In this document: positions 42,196 to 55,964 of the stretch, one piece after another
How the letters are laid out: every line of letters starts with the position of its first letter
Numbering within the stretch: position 1 is the first letter of the stretch
Position numbers and translations under genes: made by a program
NCBI RefSeq assembly: GCF_029227915.1
Contig: NC_079883.1
Span: 4,216,001-4,280,000, forward strand
Source of the DNA: Hydractinia symbiolongicarpus
Taxonomy: Eukaryota > Cnidaria > Hydrozoa > Anthoathecata > Hydractiniidae
Direction of reading: 5' to 3'
Length of the DNA stretch: 64,000 nt
The notes under the pieces: generated by a model
Told to the model about the DNA's origin: nothing
Seen by the model: the letters and a program-made list of their open reading frames with translations, nothing else
Database searches by the model: none

Positions 42196-42651
42196 ATGAA
42201 TATTATACATGTGATAATTGTTCTGACATGCTGTTTTCAAGTTTGTCAGACGAATTTTACCGACTTAGAGTCTTTCATGGAAAAGTTAAAAAAACTGATC
42301 AAAGACAGTATCAAAGAAAAACCTGGAGTGAAAGTTATGAATGCAAGCGAGGCCAACAAAACGTGGTGCAAGGCTGTCCCTTTTAATCACACTATTAGCT
42401 ATACCTCAAAAGCAGGGAAGAGATGCACTCCAAAAGTAGTCGTTAATAACATGTGCAGAGGACGATGCAATTCTTTCCATTTACCTGGACAGGAAAAGTC
42501 TTTGTCATTGCATTCGGAGTGCAGAGCAAGCTCCACCGTAGAGGAAACTGTTGAACTGCACTGCCCATTCTCAAAGAAAAAGAGAATTCGTCATATAAAA
42601 ATACAGAAAATTTTGTCTTGTGATTGCATTCAGTGCGCGAAGAAACATTGA
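42196..42651 (+). CDS. Secreted DAN/gremlin-like cystine-knot protein
   Basis: A single coding exon of 151 residues. DAN-family proteins are extracellular ligands that bind and block BMPs. A signal peptide is evident (MNIIHVIIVLTCCFQVCQTN, cleavage near residue 18-20). A Lys-rich linker with NFT, NAS and NKT glycosylation sites follows, then the cystine-knot domain: WCKAVPFNHTI, RCTPKVVVNNMCRGRCNSFH, EC, HCP, and the closing KILSCDCIQCAKKH. The CRGRCNSF and ILxCxCxxC blocks match the core of gremlin and NBL1/DAN. Cysteine count and order fit the eight-membered DAN ring plus an extra cysteine. Which subfamily it belongs to cannot be told by eye; bursicon and sclerostin-like proteins are less similar. 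Confidence 0.88.
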   Translation: MNIIHVIIVLTCCFQVCQTNFTDLESFMEKLKKLIKDSIKEKPGVKVMNASEANKTWCKAVPFNHTISYTSKAGKRCTPKVVVNNMCRGRCNSFHLPGQEKSLSLHSECRASSTVEETVELHCPFSKKKRIRHIKIQKILSCDCIQCAKKH

Positions 42652-45600
42652 AGCGGAGCTCCTCTACATGTACGCGTTTTAATGAGATATTTTTCTCGCA
42701 GTCTGTGTTTCATCAAATATTGAAAAAAGATGTACGTATTGCGAAATGTTGAAGATGACAATATTATAAAGCCGTTTTGTATATATTCGTGTTATGTAAA
42801 TTATAAGTTCTACGTTTCTATTTATATTGGTGACTCATTGCTAAAAAAGTTCAATTCGTGGCATTTAAATTTCGATTTAATGAGAGCAGTGCTGTGAGAA
42901 ACGTGGGTTGGCACGCCTTCGTAGAAACTCGTTCATTGAAATTCTCTTCAATCAAAAAATGATAACGAAACACTGACGCGGAAATATTTTCAAATTTATA
43001 TTGAGTCAATCTATTTGTTTTAGAAATTGTAAATACTATTTGAATAATATATAGTTGGTATTTATCTTGAAAGTAAACCACCCAGCTTCGTTGTCTCCCA
43101 CTCTCTCAGATATTGCACAAGAAACATTTCAGTCTAGCTGTATATTCTTTTTTTTATTTTTTTTTATTGAAAAAAACAGATCATAAAACAAAAGGCTGCG
43201 TTAAGGGTTGATCTTAGCAATGGCTTCGTAGCTAAAGAACATAAAGAAATATGAAAACAGAAAATGAAGGAACCGCGTCTTGTATATTTCATGTATTTTG
43301 AATTCCGCCTCCGCGAGTAGCTTCCCGTTTTTTCATCTAGGTGTAAGCCCTGATGATTTTAATGACACAGTTCTTGTTGAAGCGTCAATTCTTTTACAAA
43401 CACCCACATCATAAAACTAAATCTATCTCGTTTTATGAAATCCTAAAATACTGTTATTTGAGATCTGTATTGAATCTAATGAAAGTAATGAAACTATAGT
43501 CCAATTTTTTTGTAATCTAGATCAAAACATTGTAATTCAAAATAGGATACAAAAACGCGAGCTAAAAGTATTACGAATGTAAGCCAATATTATAATTTTC
43601 GTGTGTGATAACTGACCTTATCCCTGTGCGTGAAGAAGGGTCCCATAAAATTGAAAACAAAATAACCCTGTGACGATTTAAAAGCAGTAAAAATTAGTAG
43701 AAAGATTAGCGTGAAAATGTGATTACGTTTTTATGTGGTAACTGTACAAACCTAACGATGTCTGTTTCAAACACGTTTTCTTCTAACTGTGACGTTTTGA
43801 CAAATTTCTGCATTGTTTTTGCTTTTTTCCGTGTTGTCAATTTCTTTTTATTCTTTTATAGATTTCACAAAAGTTCAAACTTCGTGCCCTTTCTTACACC
43901 CAGTATAGATAACAATCTATGGTCACGAATATTTTAGATATAATATCCACCTGCTACTGGAATTTTTCTCATAACGTTAGTATTTTGTAAGGTTGAAAAG
44001 CGAGACTCTTAAATTAAATTTCTGGCATTTGTTTGATGTGGTCAGACTCACTTGAATTCACGTGAAGTGTGGTTAGCCTGTGAGAAAATTATATCGTTGT
44101 TTGAAATGTTTGCTAACTACACAATGCGCCTAGTCAACTGCTTGCTTTTAGGTGACGACTCAAATGAGAAACAAGTTTGTCATATAATAACAAACAAGAA
44201 GCAAAAACGGAAAAAATATGTCTTAAATTACAAAAATAAAATCTAGTCACATCTTCTGATGCAGAAAAATATTTATTTGTCCTTGCAGTGTAGAACTTAA
44301 TTCTTAAACAATTTGATACAAAATTTCCATAACAACTTTAATCCTAACACGATTCTTTGTCCGAGCCAAATGCAAAGCCGCGCGCCAGTCAATAACATGA
44401 AATCGAGGCCATTTGTGTCCAGAGATTTATTGTAAAGAATAGATTTAAAAAACGTGTAAAAACAACTCCATTTCCAGGACTTTTTCTCGAACCAGTGCTC
44501 CCTGGAAACGAGATTGGTAAAGATCATTGTGGAAAACTGTTAATTCTTTAGGACACACAACCGCTTTTAAGTTTTTAAAAGTAATAGAAAATTTTGAGGT
44601 CACTATAAAGTCGCGTGATAAATGGATTATATTTATGAAAAACAAACAATGTTGGGTCATAGTTTACAAATATTTGCTTAACTCCTCTAACAAGACACAG
44701 GCTAAGAAAGAAAATGTTATGCAGGCGACAATTCTTGTAACCTCTTTTTTAATAAATAGTAGGACAAACGTAAAGGCTTTTTACCCTCTCGTAGAATCAT
44801 TAGATAAGGAAACAACACATCTAATTTCCAAGGTCACCACAAGTGATTACATAGACTGTAACTATATTAGATTTGCGCATATTGAACTTGTCAAAGATTG
44901 CGTATCGTTCACAGTAGATTCGGGAATGTCCATAGCACTTAGGACTTGGTAGGTTAGTGGGATGAGTTCATACTAAGATATGGTAATTGTTGCTGACGCC
45001 AGCACGTCTATTTTTTCTGAATTTCGGGAACTTCGTTATGTCGTTGTGCGGGCAGCGAATACTACTGGCAAATTTAAACGCTGTCCCCTGCCTGCTGTAG
45101 AGTACTGACTATTTGAACCTTCGAACATTTGAATTTTTTACTGTATTCGATGTTTTTAAGCAGTAGAAAAAATCTAAAATTTGTTTGTGTTGACTTCCTA
45201 GTAAACAGTAAATATTTTTAAAATCTGTGTGCTTGACCGAATAAAATGAGTAAAAAAGAATCAACATACATAAAATCGTACGAGCAGAGACAAAATATTT
45301 TAAAAAAATAAAATATTTTAATTAATTTTATTTATAGAACACAATTTTAAATTGTTTGTGAGTTGTCTGCAGAGAAACATTTTGTCTTTAATATCCGTTT
45401 CAGCTTAAAATTTTTATCAGAGTTTTTTGTTTATTTTGTTCTTTTCCTGGTATCAAAAATTATATTTTAAGACTGTATTGTACCTCCGAATAGCGGACAT
45501 TCTTTGTAGCGTCATCTTTTTTTTACAACTGACACTTCTTAGAAACGAACGAAACGGTTGAAATGACAAATTCTCACAACAAACCCTCTATATATTAGAA

Positions 45601-47599
45601 GCTCTGTAGCGGACGTTATTTCAAGTTGCCAATTTGCATTACTCCAAGAATTGTCCTCTCCGTATTAGACACGCCAATACATCATAAAGGACGATTTTTG
45701 AAGTAATGTTCGAAGTATTGTCTTTGGTACCATGAAGAAAAATCTTATTTGCAATATCAGCGCTAAACGCTATTGTGCGAAATATTTTGCTAACCACATT
45801 CTTAGACACAAAAATTGACACAAAGGAATTTTATTTTGTCATTTTTCAACTATGGACAAATACACACGGTGAAAAGCGGAGTATTCACTGTGTGAAGTGT
45901 TTGTCCATATTTAGCAGGCTGCACTGTCGCTACTTTTTCATGCACGTAGACAGGAAGGCAGTGTTTAAAATGTGCTATTCGCCCGCACCACAAAAAAAAC
46001 CACGTCGAGGCATTCGTGGACCCCAAAATTTGTGCAAAATTGTCGAGCTCACGTCTACTAAAACATTTTAAGAGTTTGGACTTGGCTAAATAGCCTCATT
46101 TCTAAGTCCTCTCTGAACACTGACAAGTGAACTTTAACAAGTTCAAAAAGATTTGACATAAAAAAAGATATTGCCAACGTTCTCATTCTGAAAAAAAAAA
46201 TCGTTTTAATTTTTTTCTCATTTCATTCATTTTTAAATGATTTCTCTCGATATGTCGAGGGCGAGTATAACTCGATCAGAAGGAATGTAGCTCTTGGTGA
46301 GCGGGGGGTGGGGCAACAACACCAAATTTCCAAATATTTTGTAACCAATTTCAGTCCTCACAGCCTCCCTGAAGGAAGTAGCCTCACAGCCTCACACCCC
46401 CAACACTTATCAAAAAAAGATCCACCTAACTCCTTTTATCAGAACCCCACTTCTAATTATTCATATTAATAAAAACAAAAAAAAAATAAAAATAAACAAA
46501 AAAAATAACGTGTAGGCATATTTTCAATAACATTCTTTCAAAGCATAAGGGACACAAGTTATGTAAGAAATAATTTAAATTTCTGACAAACAAGTCAGAA
46601 TTAATTAAATGTTTTGTGCTCGAAGAAAGTTTGATAACACATGTAAAAAGTAAAACTAAAATTATTTCTTCCCCCTCCAAGCTCTTCCCTATTTCAGACG
46701 TCAGCATGAAAATCCGCCCACTACAATTTTTTTCAAACTATAGATTTAAAGAAAGTTAACACCCTTCCTGTTATGTCCCCTGCAATTACGTTATCAAAAA
46801 TAAATGGAAACTAAATGTTTGTTTAAAAGGTTTATTTTTGAAGTTTTTCCAACTAGTGGCTGCGACAGAATGAAGAAAAAAACACTTTTATTTTGGTAAC
46901 GGGAATAAAACTTCCCACGTTTTCTCGTAAGAAGAAAAAAATAAGAATCATACAATTTCCATCCTAAGATACACAATCTAAAACAACATTATTAAAAATA
47001 AACCGACTGGGGTGGTAAAATTAACACCACCCCAATCATACCTACCAACCAACAAAAAATAAGGGAAGGATTTTTTTTTAAAAAAATGCATGTGTAAAGG
47101 TATGTCTCAAACAAGGATGAACTATGTCAAAGAAAAGGGAGATGCTTTTGGCTAGCAGAGCGCTTCTTATTAAAAATGTTTTATACAGTTTTGAAGTTTG
47201 TCATTATTTGCCAGTTTAAAGCAACTCGAAGTTTGTATATAAAATACTGTATATTGTAATTTTGAGTCGTACTGTAAGATAATGCTTAAAATATTAGAAA
47301 AAACTAATGTCAAACCCATGATTTATTACAGCCATTTTTGATGAAAATATTGGCACGCAAACTCAATCTCGTTTACAGATCTTTTTTCTCATTTGTTGGC
47401 GCGAAAGACCGCGCGAGCCACATATCAGAAAGCGAAAACGAAGCCCTGAGGACGAGATAGACAAACAGTATTTCCAAGAGCACTTTGGATGTTCTTAATT
47501 TTATCACTTTAAAATCTTAAAATGTCAAGAAATTCTTAAAAATAAATAGACCATGTATGTGCGTTTTTGAACATTGTTTTGGGTTTCGCAATATTTTTC
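42652..47599. other. Five kilobases without a recognised gene
   Basis: The first part is the 3' UTR of the DAN-like gene. The longest open frames, 44527-44952 (+, 141 codons) and 45775-46071 (+, 98 codons), have no recognisable motif and biased AT-rich composition, so I do not call them. On the minus strand near 44300-44410 a stretch in one frame reads DWRAALHLARTKNR, suggestive of a single worn ankyrin repeat, but neighbouring repeats were not found. A small hairpin (GGGGTGGT/ACCACCCC) lies at 47009-47036. Confidence 0.4.
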
Positions 47600-47750
47600 A
47601 CCTTAATCACAGCGTTTCCTTGATAATCTTTCATTCTTGCCGTATTTTGTCTGTCTGTCCGCAAGAACAATATTGTGCAACGGGCACGTGAAATAGCGTG
47701 TAATTTAAAGACGGACAACCCCGTGGATTTTTGTCACGGGTAATGACTAG
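47600..47750 (+). mobile_element. Helitron-like 3' terminal fragment, single copy
   Basis: The stretch ends with a stem CCCGTGG/CACGGG (47720-47740), six bases, then CTAG (47747-47750) followed by T. This is the hairpin-then-CTRR-T order of a Helitron 3' end. Its interior matches, on the opposite strand, the array at 60232-60900, with shared blocks such as TTCTTGCGGACA, GCTATTTCGTGC and GTCTTTAAAT. No 5' end or Rep/helicase coding sequence is present. Confidence 0.6.
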
Positions 47751-48560
47751 TCTATTAAGAACGTACCAGAGAAATCTGCAGTTAAAATGCTAAAAACAAA
47801 GCCATGATAAGCTCTAAATTTTATGACTAAAAAATTTAAACTTCTTTCAAGGTTTATCATTAAAAATCTTATTTTTTCTTGTCCTAATTAGAGTGTGGTT
47901 TGATGTTTTCGTGAGTGGTTTGTGGTGCCAATGTAAATATTGTTCTCACAACTTATTTTTGTTGAAGTTGGACCCGAAAGCAGACAGATGTCATTCAAGT
48001 TTTATTACAACTTATAATATCTGTTGGGAGGGAATTTGATCCTTCAATTTAACCTTAATCAACCTTAATTGAAAATTTACATACGCGATATAAATTTATT
48101 TCTATCCGGTCAGGGGGTTTTCCAACAAATTACGGCCAAGAGGGTATGTCATGAAGGGAATGGTACAATGACAATAATTCTTTCCTTATATCAGCACTTT
48201 TTCTGTAAAAGTAGATAAAAATCATTCATGATATCCTAGATTTTACTGATTATTAAGATTTCATACACATTAAAGAAGTAGTTTCGAGTAAGCCAAGATC
48301 TAAGGCTCTTGAAGGTATATGACCTCAAAATTTGTTCGATAAATAAATATAGAAACTCGGCAAATACCAAAACTCACCCCGGACCAAATAGTGTTAAAAC
48401 CTATGATATTCCTTACGCTTTAGTAATAATTTTTTAAAATGTAAAACCTCTTTTGCAAGCATAGAAATTCTTAGTATTATGCTGAGAGTATAATGAGAGT
48501 GCTTAAAATACTATTAACCCATGGAAGTATTTTTACCAAGAAAAAAAAAAATTTATTGTT
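47751..48560. other. Non-coding stretch
   Basis: Nothing recognised. Confidence 0.4.
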
Positions 48561-48564
48561 TTAA

Positions 48565-49287
48565 CCCTATTCGGTCCGGGGGGGGCAGATTCCGCCCCCC
48601 CCCCCCCCTGACGGTTTTTTTTAATAACTCCTGATTGCTTTGTTATATGGTTATGATACTTACTGAGTTTCAACATTTATCTATTAGACACCTGCATGCT
48701 ATTTTTTTAGGTCCTATACCTTTCAGAGGCTTTGATATTGGCCATTACTCGAAACTACCCCTAAAAATCTCTATAAAATCATTATAACGGGGAAAATATA
48801 ATAACTCCTGTTAGGATTATCCTTAGAACTTGAAACTTGCAACACAACTTTGTTTCATCAAGAAGAGTCATTGTGAATAATTTGAACACGTGACTAATCC
48901 GATTTCCCGATTTTGTCGGATTTCACCCGAAAATCGGGAAAAAACGGATTTTCGGGCAATTTTGGCAATGTTTTATCCGATCCATGTAAAAACCGGAAGA
49001 TATGTTAAATGACTTTTATTTAGCTTTCAGAAACTTCAAACAGAATGTAAAAATTCGCTCTAGAACAAAAGTAATTATATTTTGCAGATAGTGGCATTTT
49101 TAACAATTTTCAAGCTTCTGATGACGTCACAGAAAATGTGCTGACGAAAGCAAAAGTTTATTGGCGCCATTTTGTTCCTTTTATGACGTACTATAAGTGT
49201 GCCAAGTTTGATTCAATTTGAACAATCCTATGAAAAGTTCGCCCCCGGTCATAGTATGTTCGAAAAACCCCGGACCGAAGAATAGGG
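48565..49287. mobile_element. piggyBac-like non-autonomous element, 723 bp
   Basis: TTAA occurs at both borders (48561-48564 and 49288-49291). The left end CCCTATTCGGTCCGGGG and right end CCCCGGACCGAAGAATAGGG are inverted repeats that differ by a three-base indel. CCC next to TTAA is the classic piggyBac terminus. Next to the left end a G-run and a C-run (48578-48608) can pair as a strong hairpin. Inside, the repeat CGAAAATCGGGAAAA with TTTTGTCGGATTTC near 48900-48960 forms further inverted repeats. No transposase frame. Confidence 0.85.
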
Positions 49288-49291
49288 TTAA

Positions 49292-51318
<2,027 letters not shown>

Positions 51319-52530
51319 TCAAGCAGTAAAATTACTTGTAATATTAGTGCTAATTGTGGTAACAACACAAGGTTGCGTATTACAGCCTACGACTTCATGC
51401 AGTTGCTCAGTACCACAACCTTTGCCATTAAACCTTGGCGCAGGGTTATTGCAAAATCTTTCACGCGTTCGATGCCCTGAATTACAACTGGCACTACATT
51501 CACTCCAACCTCCCCACTCACTAAGGCCGCCATCTATTGGACAAGGTATCATCCAATCACACTGTCTCTCTTCTTTTGATTCACCATCGCATGTTTTACC
51601 ACCGTAAGCAGTAGATGGGTTATCGCATTGACGCGTTCGTGACTGCCTTCCGTCCTTGCATGAAGGTACACAGTTGCCCCAATTGGTCCAATATCCCCAG
51701 TTTCCATCGACTGGACACTTAGTGATTTCGCACTGGGTGGTTTCAATGTGGGGTCCAATGACTACACATAATTCTCCATATCCATACGGGCGCGGATTTG
51801 TACAATTTCTTGTTCTTCCTAAAAAAAAAGACTTTAAATTTATTACACAAAATAATATAACAACTACTGTAAATCCTCTTATAAACGCCCAGGGCCTTTA
51901 TTAAATTTTGCGATTTTAACAAGGGGCGTTAATTAGAGGGGGCGTTAAAAAGAGGAGCGTTTATTAGAGGATTTACGGTATGTAAAGATCTTAAGAAATA
52001 GAAGTTCCAGAGGTTGCTGTGATTGAATAAACTGATTTTGATTATCAATGATTAGACACTTTACATTCTGCTGAAACAGCGCAAACATAATCGCACCGAG
52101 TAAAGAAATAATGACCTTGTTTACCAAACTGACTCGAATAAACTATACCTATTTAAATGGATCGGGTATGAAGGAGCATGTTAAATCTCAACTGACTCAA
52201 ATAAACTATAGAGAGTCAGTGAGAGACTGACCAACTTTGCAATTATGAAGCATGCACATTCACATTCAAAATACATAAAGCAAAACCAAATGAAACACAG
52301 CACAAAAACTACAAGATTATACACTTACCCATGACTGATGGTCCACATGTAGCAAAGCAAGCCGACCAGCTTGACCATTCTGTGTAGCCTCCATTAATTG
52401 AAGAATGCCAGTGATGTAAAGGTGGTAATGTAACGACAGCAAAAACAGCAGCACAGCAGAGAAAAATAAAACGTCCTGAAAACCAAAACCTTTCACGTAG
52501 CATATCTAGCTTTGTCTTTGACAATATCAC
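51319..52530 (-). CDS. Small secreted protein with three thrombospondin type-1 repeats
   Basis: Minus-strand exons 52530-52329 and 51818-51319 join in phase (ATG G|GA AGA) to give 233 residues, or 224 from the second Met (52503). A hydrophobic stretch (FIFLCCAAVFAVVTLPP) after a basic start acts as a signal peptide, better from the second Met. Three type-1 repeats follow: YTEWSSWSACFATCG, then WGYWTNWGNCVPSCKDGRQS with RTRQC, and LSEWGGWSECSASCNSGHRT with RERFC. Each has the W-x2-W-x2-C motif and R-T-R layering. The first repeat is cut by the intron between its second cysteine and the RTRNC strand. The C-terminus is Thr/Ser/Asn-rich with NIT and NFT glycosylation sites and no membrane anchor. 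Such repeats bind matrix, glycosaminoglycans or cell receptors. No catalytic domain is present, so it is not an ADAMTS; properdin-like or cnidarian TSR-only proteins are comparable in design. Function unknown. Confidence 0.85.
51865..51980. mobile_element. Tiny TA-flanked MITE in the TSR-protein intron
   Basis: Left end TACTGTAAATCCTCTTATAA and right end reading TACCGTAAATCCTCTAATAA on the other strand form inverted repeats of 26 bp with three mismatches, bounded by TA. A third copy of the inner GGGCGTTAATTAGAGG motif lies in the middle. The TA target fits a Tc1/mariner-type derivative. Confidence 0.8.
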
Positions 52531-53190
52531 ATTGAGAAATACACATTAATATTCTACATAATTGAACTATAAATGTATAATTAACTAACTATAAATGAAA
52601 AAACAAATGTATACACATTTTCTATTTTTTAATACATTATAATTTCTTTTGACGAAAACCCCCAAATTTACCCATTTAAACCCATTTTTCATTTAAAAAA
52701 TTTAATAGAAATTTCTTGGCTTCTATGTAAAGGTCCACCACCATCAAAATTCTATCAAAACTACATTATTTACAATGCAGTATCTTAAATCAAGATGCCA
52801 TACTGTACCTCTCAATAAATATGGCAACTGTTTTCGAGCAAATATTTTAATACTTGGGAATGCCAAGGTTCCAATCAAAAGATGCCAATGTCATGGAAGG
52901 AGATTATCATGGAACAGTTCAAAATTTAATTTACAACTTCATTTTGCATAAATCTCTTGTGTTCAATATCCTTGTAAGTCCCAAAATATTTCCATTCCTT
53001 CTCAACAAATATTACTAGTCCAAATTTCCATAGAAAAGTTTTAACTGCTCCACTTCCTGAAGTTATGGACATCACGCAGCTTCTTGAACCTGAAGTTCAA
53101 TACTTTTCTTACTTAAAATCCTACCCAAAGATCCTCCTCTTTTTCATTAAAAACGATGAGGAGAACTTGCATCAAATCACCAAATGATGA
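52531..53190. other. Upstream region of the TSR-protein gene
   Basis: Presumed promoter and 5' UTR side. No clear TATA box, exon or repeat was recognised. Confidence 0.35.
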
Positions 53191-53193
53191 TGT

Positions 53194-53241
53194 AAAAAAC
53201 TGTCTTAGAACTTACCCATGTAAGTTCTAAGACAGTTTTTT
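53194..53241. repeat. Perfect 21-bp hairpin with 6-nt loop
   Basis: The arm AAAAAACTGTCTTAGAACTT plus A (53194-53214) is exactly complementary to 53221-53241, around the loop CCCATG. No mismatches after 21 pairs implies recent origin or selection. Pairing stops at both outer edges. Confidence 0.95.
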
Positions 53242-53371
53242 AAAGAGATTTATTGACTAAAAGAGATCATAATACTCACAATAAAAGTATTATATATATT
53301 GAAGAAACATTTGAATATCTACATGTATATATATAATCAAAAAGAGTACCTTAGTAATTAAATGTCAAGGC

Positions 53372-53645
53372 CTTCAATAAAGTTGAGTTAAACATTGTTT
53401 TGAAAAATTTAAGCATCACTGGTAACACTATTGCTTGGATTAAAAGTTACCTGACAGATCGCACTCAACAAGTTATAGTGAATGGATGAAAGTCAAAAGA
53501 AAAGTCAGTCACTTCTGAAGTGCTACAGGGCAGCGTACTGGGCCCACTAATCTTCCTGATTCTACTAGGAATATAAATAAAAAAAGTCAGCGATGCAAAA
53601 GTAAGATCTTTTGCTAATGATACAAGATTGATTGCATGCATATGA
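53372..53645 (+). mobile_element. Reverse transcriptase fragment of a second LINE type
   Basis: The plus strand reads IKSYLTDRTQQVIVNG, a stop, then VTSEVLQGSVLGPLIFLILL, a stop, then VRSFANDTRLI. These are the fingers/palm blocks SYLxxRxQxVxVNG, GxPQGSVLGPLLF and FADDTK of jockey/CR1-like elements. The catalytic Asp pair is mutated (AND for ADD) and stops are present. The sequence is unlike the LINE copies at 545, 20373 and 55449. Confidence 0.85.
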
Positions 53646-54727
53646 ACATTGCAAAATCTTTGAAGAATTGTCCATATACAATGTATTGTCCAAATACAAT
53701 AGTCTTTCCTATAATATATATATAAATAAAAAAATATGAATGGAATGAACTATTGGGAAAATTTGGAAAAATTCCATATGTTCCCACTTTAAAGAAAAGT
53801 GAGATTCATAATTACATAATACATGTGTAAAATAGTTGAGAAAGTTGTAGCGTACACCTCCATAATATGTGAACATCTTAATTCTGTGATATCACTTTTC
53901 TCAGCAACTTTCTCTTTTCACTGGCAACACTGGATGGCTTTGGCATGATATCCTGAGCTTTACATCTAGGATGTACTATAACACCATTTTTACTGGTACT
54001 GAAATGTGTACAGTTTACAGAAAGGGCAGTCTAGACATAGCTGCAGTAGATGATCACAGATGAGAAATTATTTGCGTGGTGGAGGTACAACATTTTAATC
54101 TATTGTTATTTTTGTAATCATTTATTATGAATCTAGACAGACTGGAGAGTATTTTTTGCCATGCAACCAATTTAATCATAAAAAAATGCGTCAGAAAAAA
54201 TTCCAGTGGATCTCACATTGAAAAAAACACATCACTGAATTAAGACGTAAATCACCGAACTAGGACGTTTCATCTGATTTCTTTTTCACTCAACCCTGTG
54301 CAAACGCCCACATTGTTCACTGGTATTTTTGCAAAGTTGTTTTAGGGGATGGCTTATAGTCAAAACCATGAAGTTATGTGGCAAGCGATATAATCACATA
54401 ATTAGGCAGATATACGCTACCAAATGTGAAGGAAAAAGTGAAGTATAAAAATCATCCTTGACTTGGTAGAAAATGTGGGATATTCTCCCAGTCAGAAAAT
54501 GTCACATGAAAAATAATTACAGGTTCATTTTTTTAGGGTAGAAATTATGATTTGAAGGAAAATAAGCCATGCATGTGGCCAGCTTTACATAAATAGGTGG
54601 TGAATTTTCCATAAAATCTTTGTTTTCTAACTTTAAACTTTTTTTGCCAAATTTACCTTTACTTTCATTCAGATACCTGTAGTTCTTGTTTAAGAGTTTG
54701 ACCATAAAAAACAGGTTTTTCATCAAC
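53646..54727. other. Non-coding stretch
   Basis: No gene or further repeat recognised. Confidence 0.4.
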
Positions 54728-54732
54728 TGAAA

Positions 54733-55362
54733 GTGGTACTGTTCTGCCCAGACTGGAAAACAGCATGTTTATAAACAGGACAGTCAGATTATGTATGCAT
54801 AGTCAGATTATGTTTTTTTACCCTGATAAAGTCGTGGTGACCGGATTATGAGCTCTGATACAATGGCTGACCAGGCAGGCTGTGATTGGCATTATCTTCA
54901 AACTTTTTTAAATGAAACATTGACAGATTATTGTCACTGAATGAGGGAATTCTCTCCAAGATAGAACATCATTGAAAACTACGCATGGCGAAAGAAAAAA
55001 AGTCTTGATGTAATTTTTCTCTTCAAGATAAAACACCTTAAAAAACCAGGCATAGCGAAAAAAAAGTCTCAACGTAAATTGAGAAACCCAAAATTTAATT
55101 TCCATCAAATTTCATTTCTTTTGAGAACAACAACAACTTTGCCACCATGGCTATTTGCTAGTCCTGAATGATTTGAAAGCCATACATCTCTTATTATGTT
55201 TGTTTTTTAAAGTGCCAAATAATATAAAAATTGTCGTACATAAGGCGACCTTTCCTGATTATGTTGCCCTACTTATGTAATTTCTGCCCTGTTTATAAAC
55301 GTGGCAAGCTGCTGTGTACACAATCCAGACAGCGTTTATAATCCAGGCAAAACAGTACCACA
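54733..55362 (+). mobile_element. DNA-transposon derivative, family C copy 1
   Basis: Left end GTGGTACTGTTCTGCCCAGA and right end GGCAAAACAGTACCAC are inverted repeats, flanked by TGAAA on both sides (54728-54732 and 55363-55367). Subterminal motifs related to ATAATCCGG and TCAGATTATG recur inside. The left 160 bp, including GTCGTGGTGACCGGATTATG, is matched in inverse orientation at 57480-57634. Confidence 0.8.
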
Positions 55363-55448
55363 TGAAATTCCCACTGGTAGAATCCTTTACATACCAACAT
55401 ATGATACACGAGTTAATGTTACCATAGCCGAGTTAACCCAAGCCAGGC

Positions 55449-55830
55449 ATGAATGATATGAGAATGGTTAGGTGGATGTGTAACGCCAGTCTGAGAGACA
55501 GAAAGAGTTCAGATGAGCTAAGATGCAGGCAAAGTCTCCGTAGAATTAAAGATGTTATCCAGATAAGAAGATTGAATTGGCTGGAGCACTTGGAAAGAAT
55601 GGAGGAGGATAATTGGGTAAGTAAGTGTAGAGACTTGATAGTTCCTGGGGTAAAGCCCAGAGGCAGACGGAGAAAGACTTGGCAGGAGTTTATAAGGACA
55701 GACTTGATACAGAGGAAGTTGAGTTTAGATCTAACACAGTCTAGATCAGATTGGAAGAGGGTCATTAATATACCCCGTCCAACCCATGCTAGCATGGAAA
55801 ACGGACGTTAAGCCGAGAATGATAAGCCGA
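55449..55830 (+). mobile_element. LINE 3' fragment, copy 3
   Basis: Same C-terminal tail as copies 1 and 2 ([47 protein letters not shown]), open for 120 codons from 55449. The 3' end repeats AAGCCGAGAATGAT before a short GATGATG tail. It lies just downstream of family C copy 1. Confidence 0.85.
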
Positions 55831-55847
55831 GAATGATGATGCAAAGG

Positions 55848-55964
55848 AAATTGGGGAGATGGCACACTTCACTGTTTTTGAGTCGTTGGATGTAACACGC
55901 ATAAATTTTATGCTACGCAAACCCCAATTGGGTCTGCGTAGCTTAAAATATGCATTAAATACTC
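55848..55964 (+). mobile_element. SINE family 1, body fragment
   Basis: It carries GGGAGATGGCACACTT, GTTGGATGTAAC, CCCCAATTGGGTCTGCGTAG and TGCATTAAATACTC, the reverse complement of the SINE at 29398-29640. The tRNA-like head is missing. The direct repeat CTACGCAAACCCC/GGGTCTGCGTAG forms a palindrome at its 3' side. Confidence 0.75.

Noticed and set aside
44297-44410. Possible ankyrin repeat on the minus strand (DWRAALHLARTKNR)
   Set aside because: Only one partial repeat in one frame, with no neighbours or splice sites. Too little to call a gene.
44527-44952. 141-codon open frame on the plus strand
   Set aside because: No domain, signal peptide or splice partner was recognised, and the composition is like the surrounding AT-rich DNA. 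Length alone is weak evidence.
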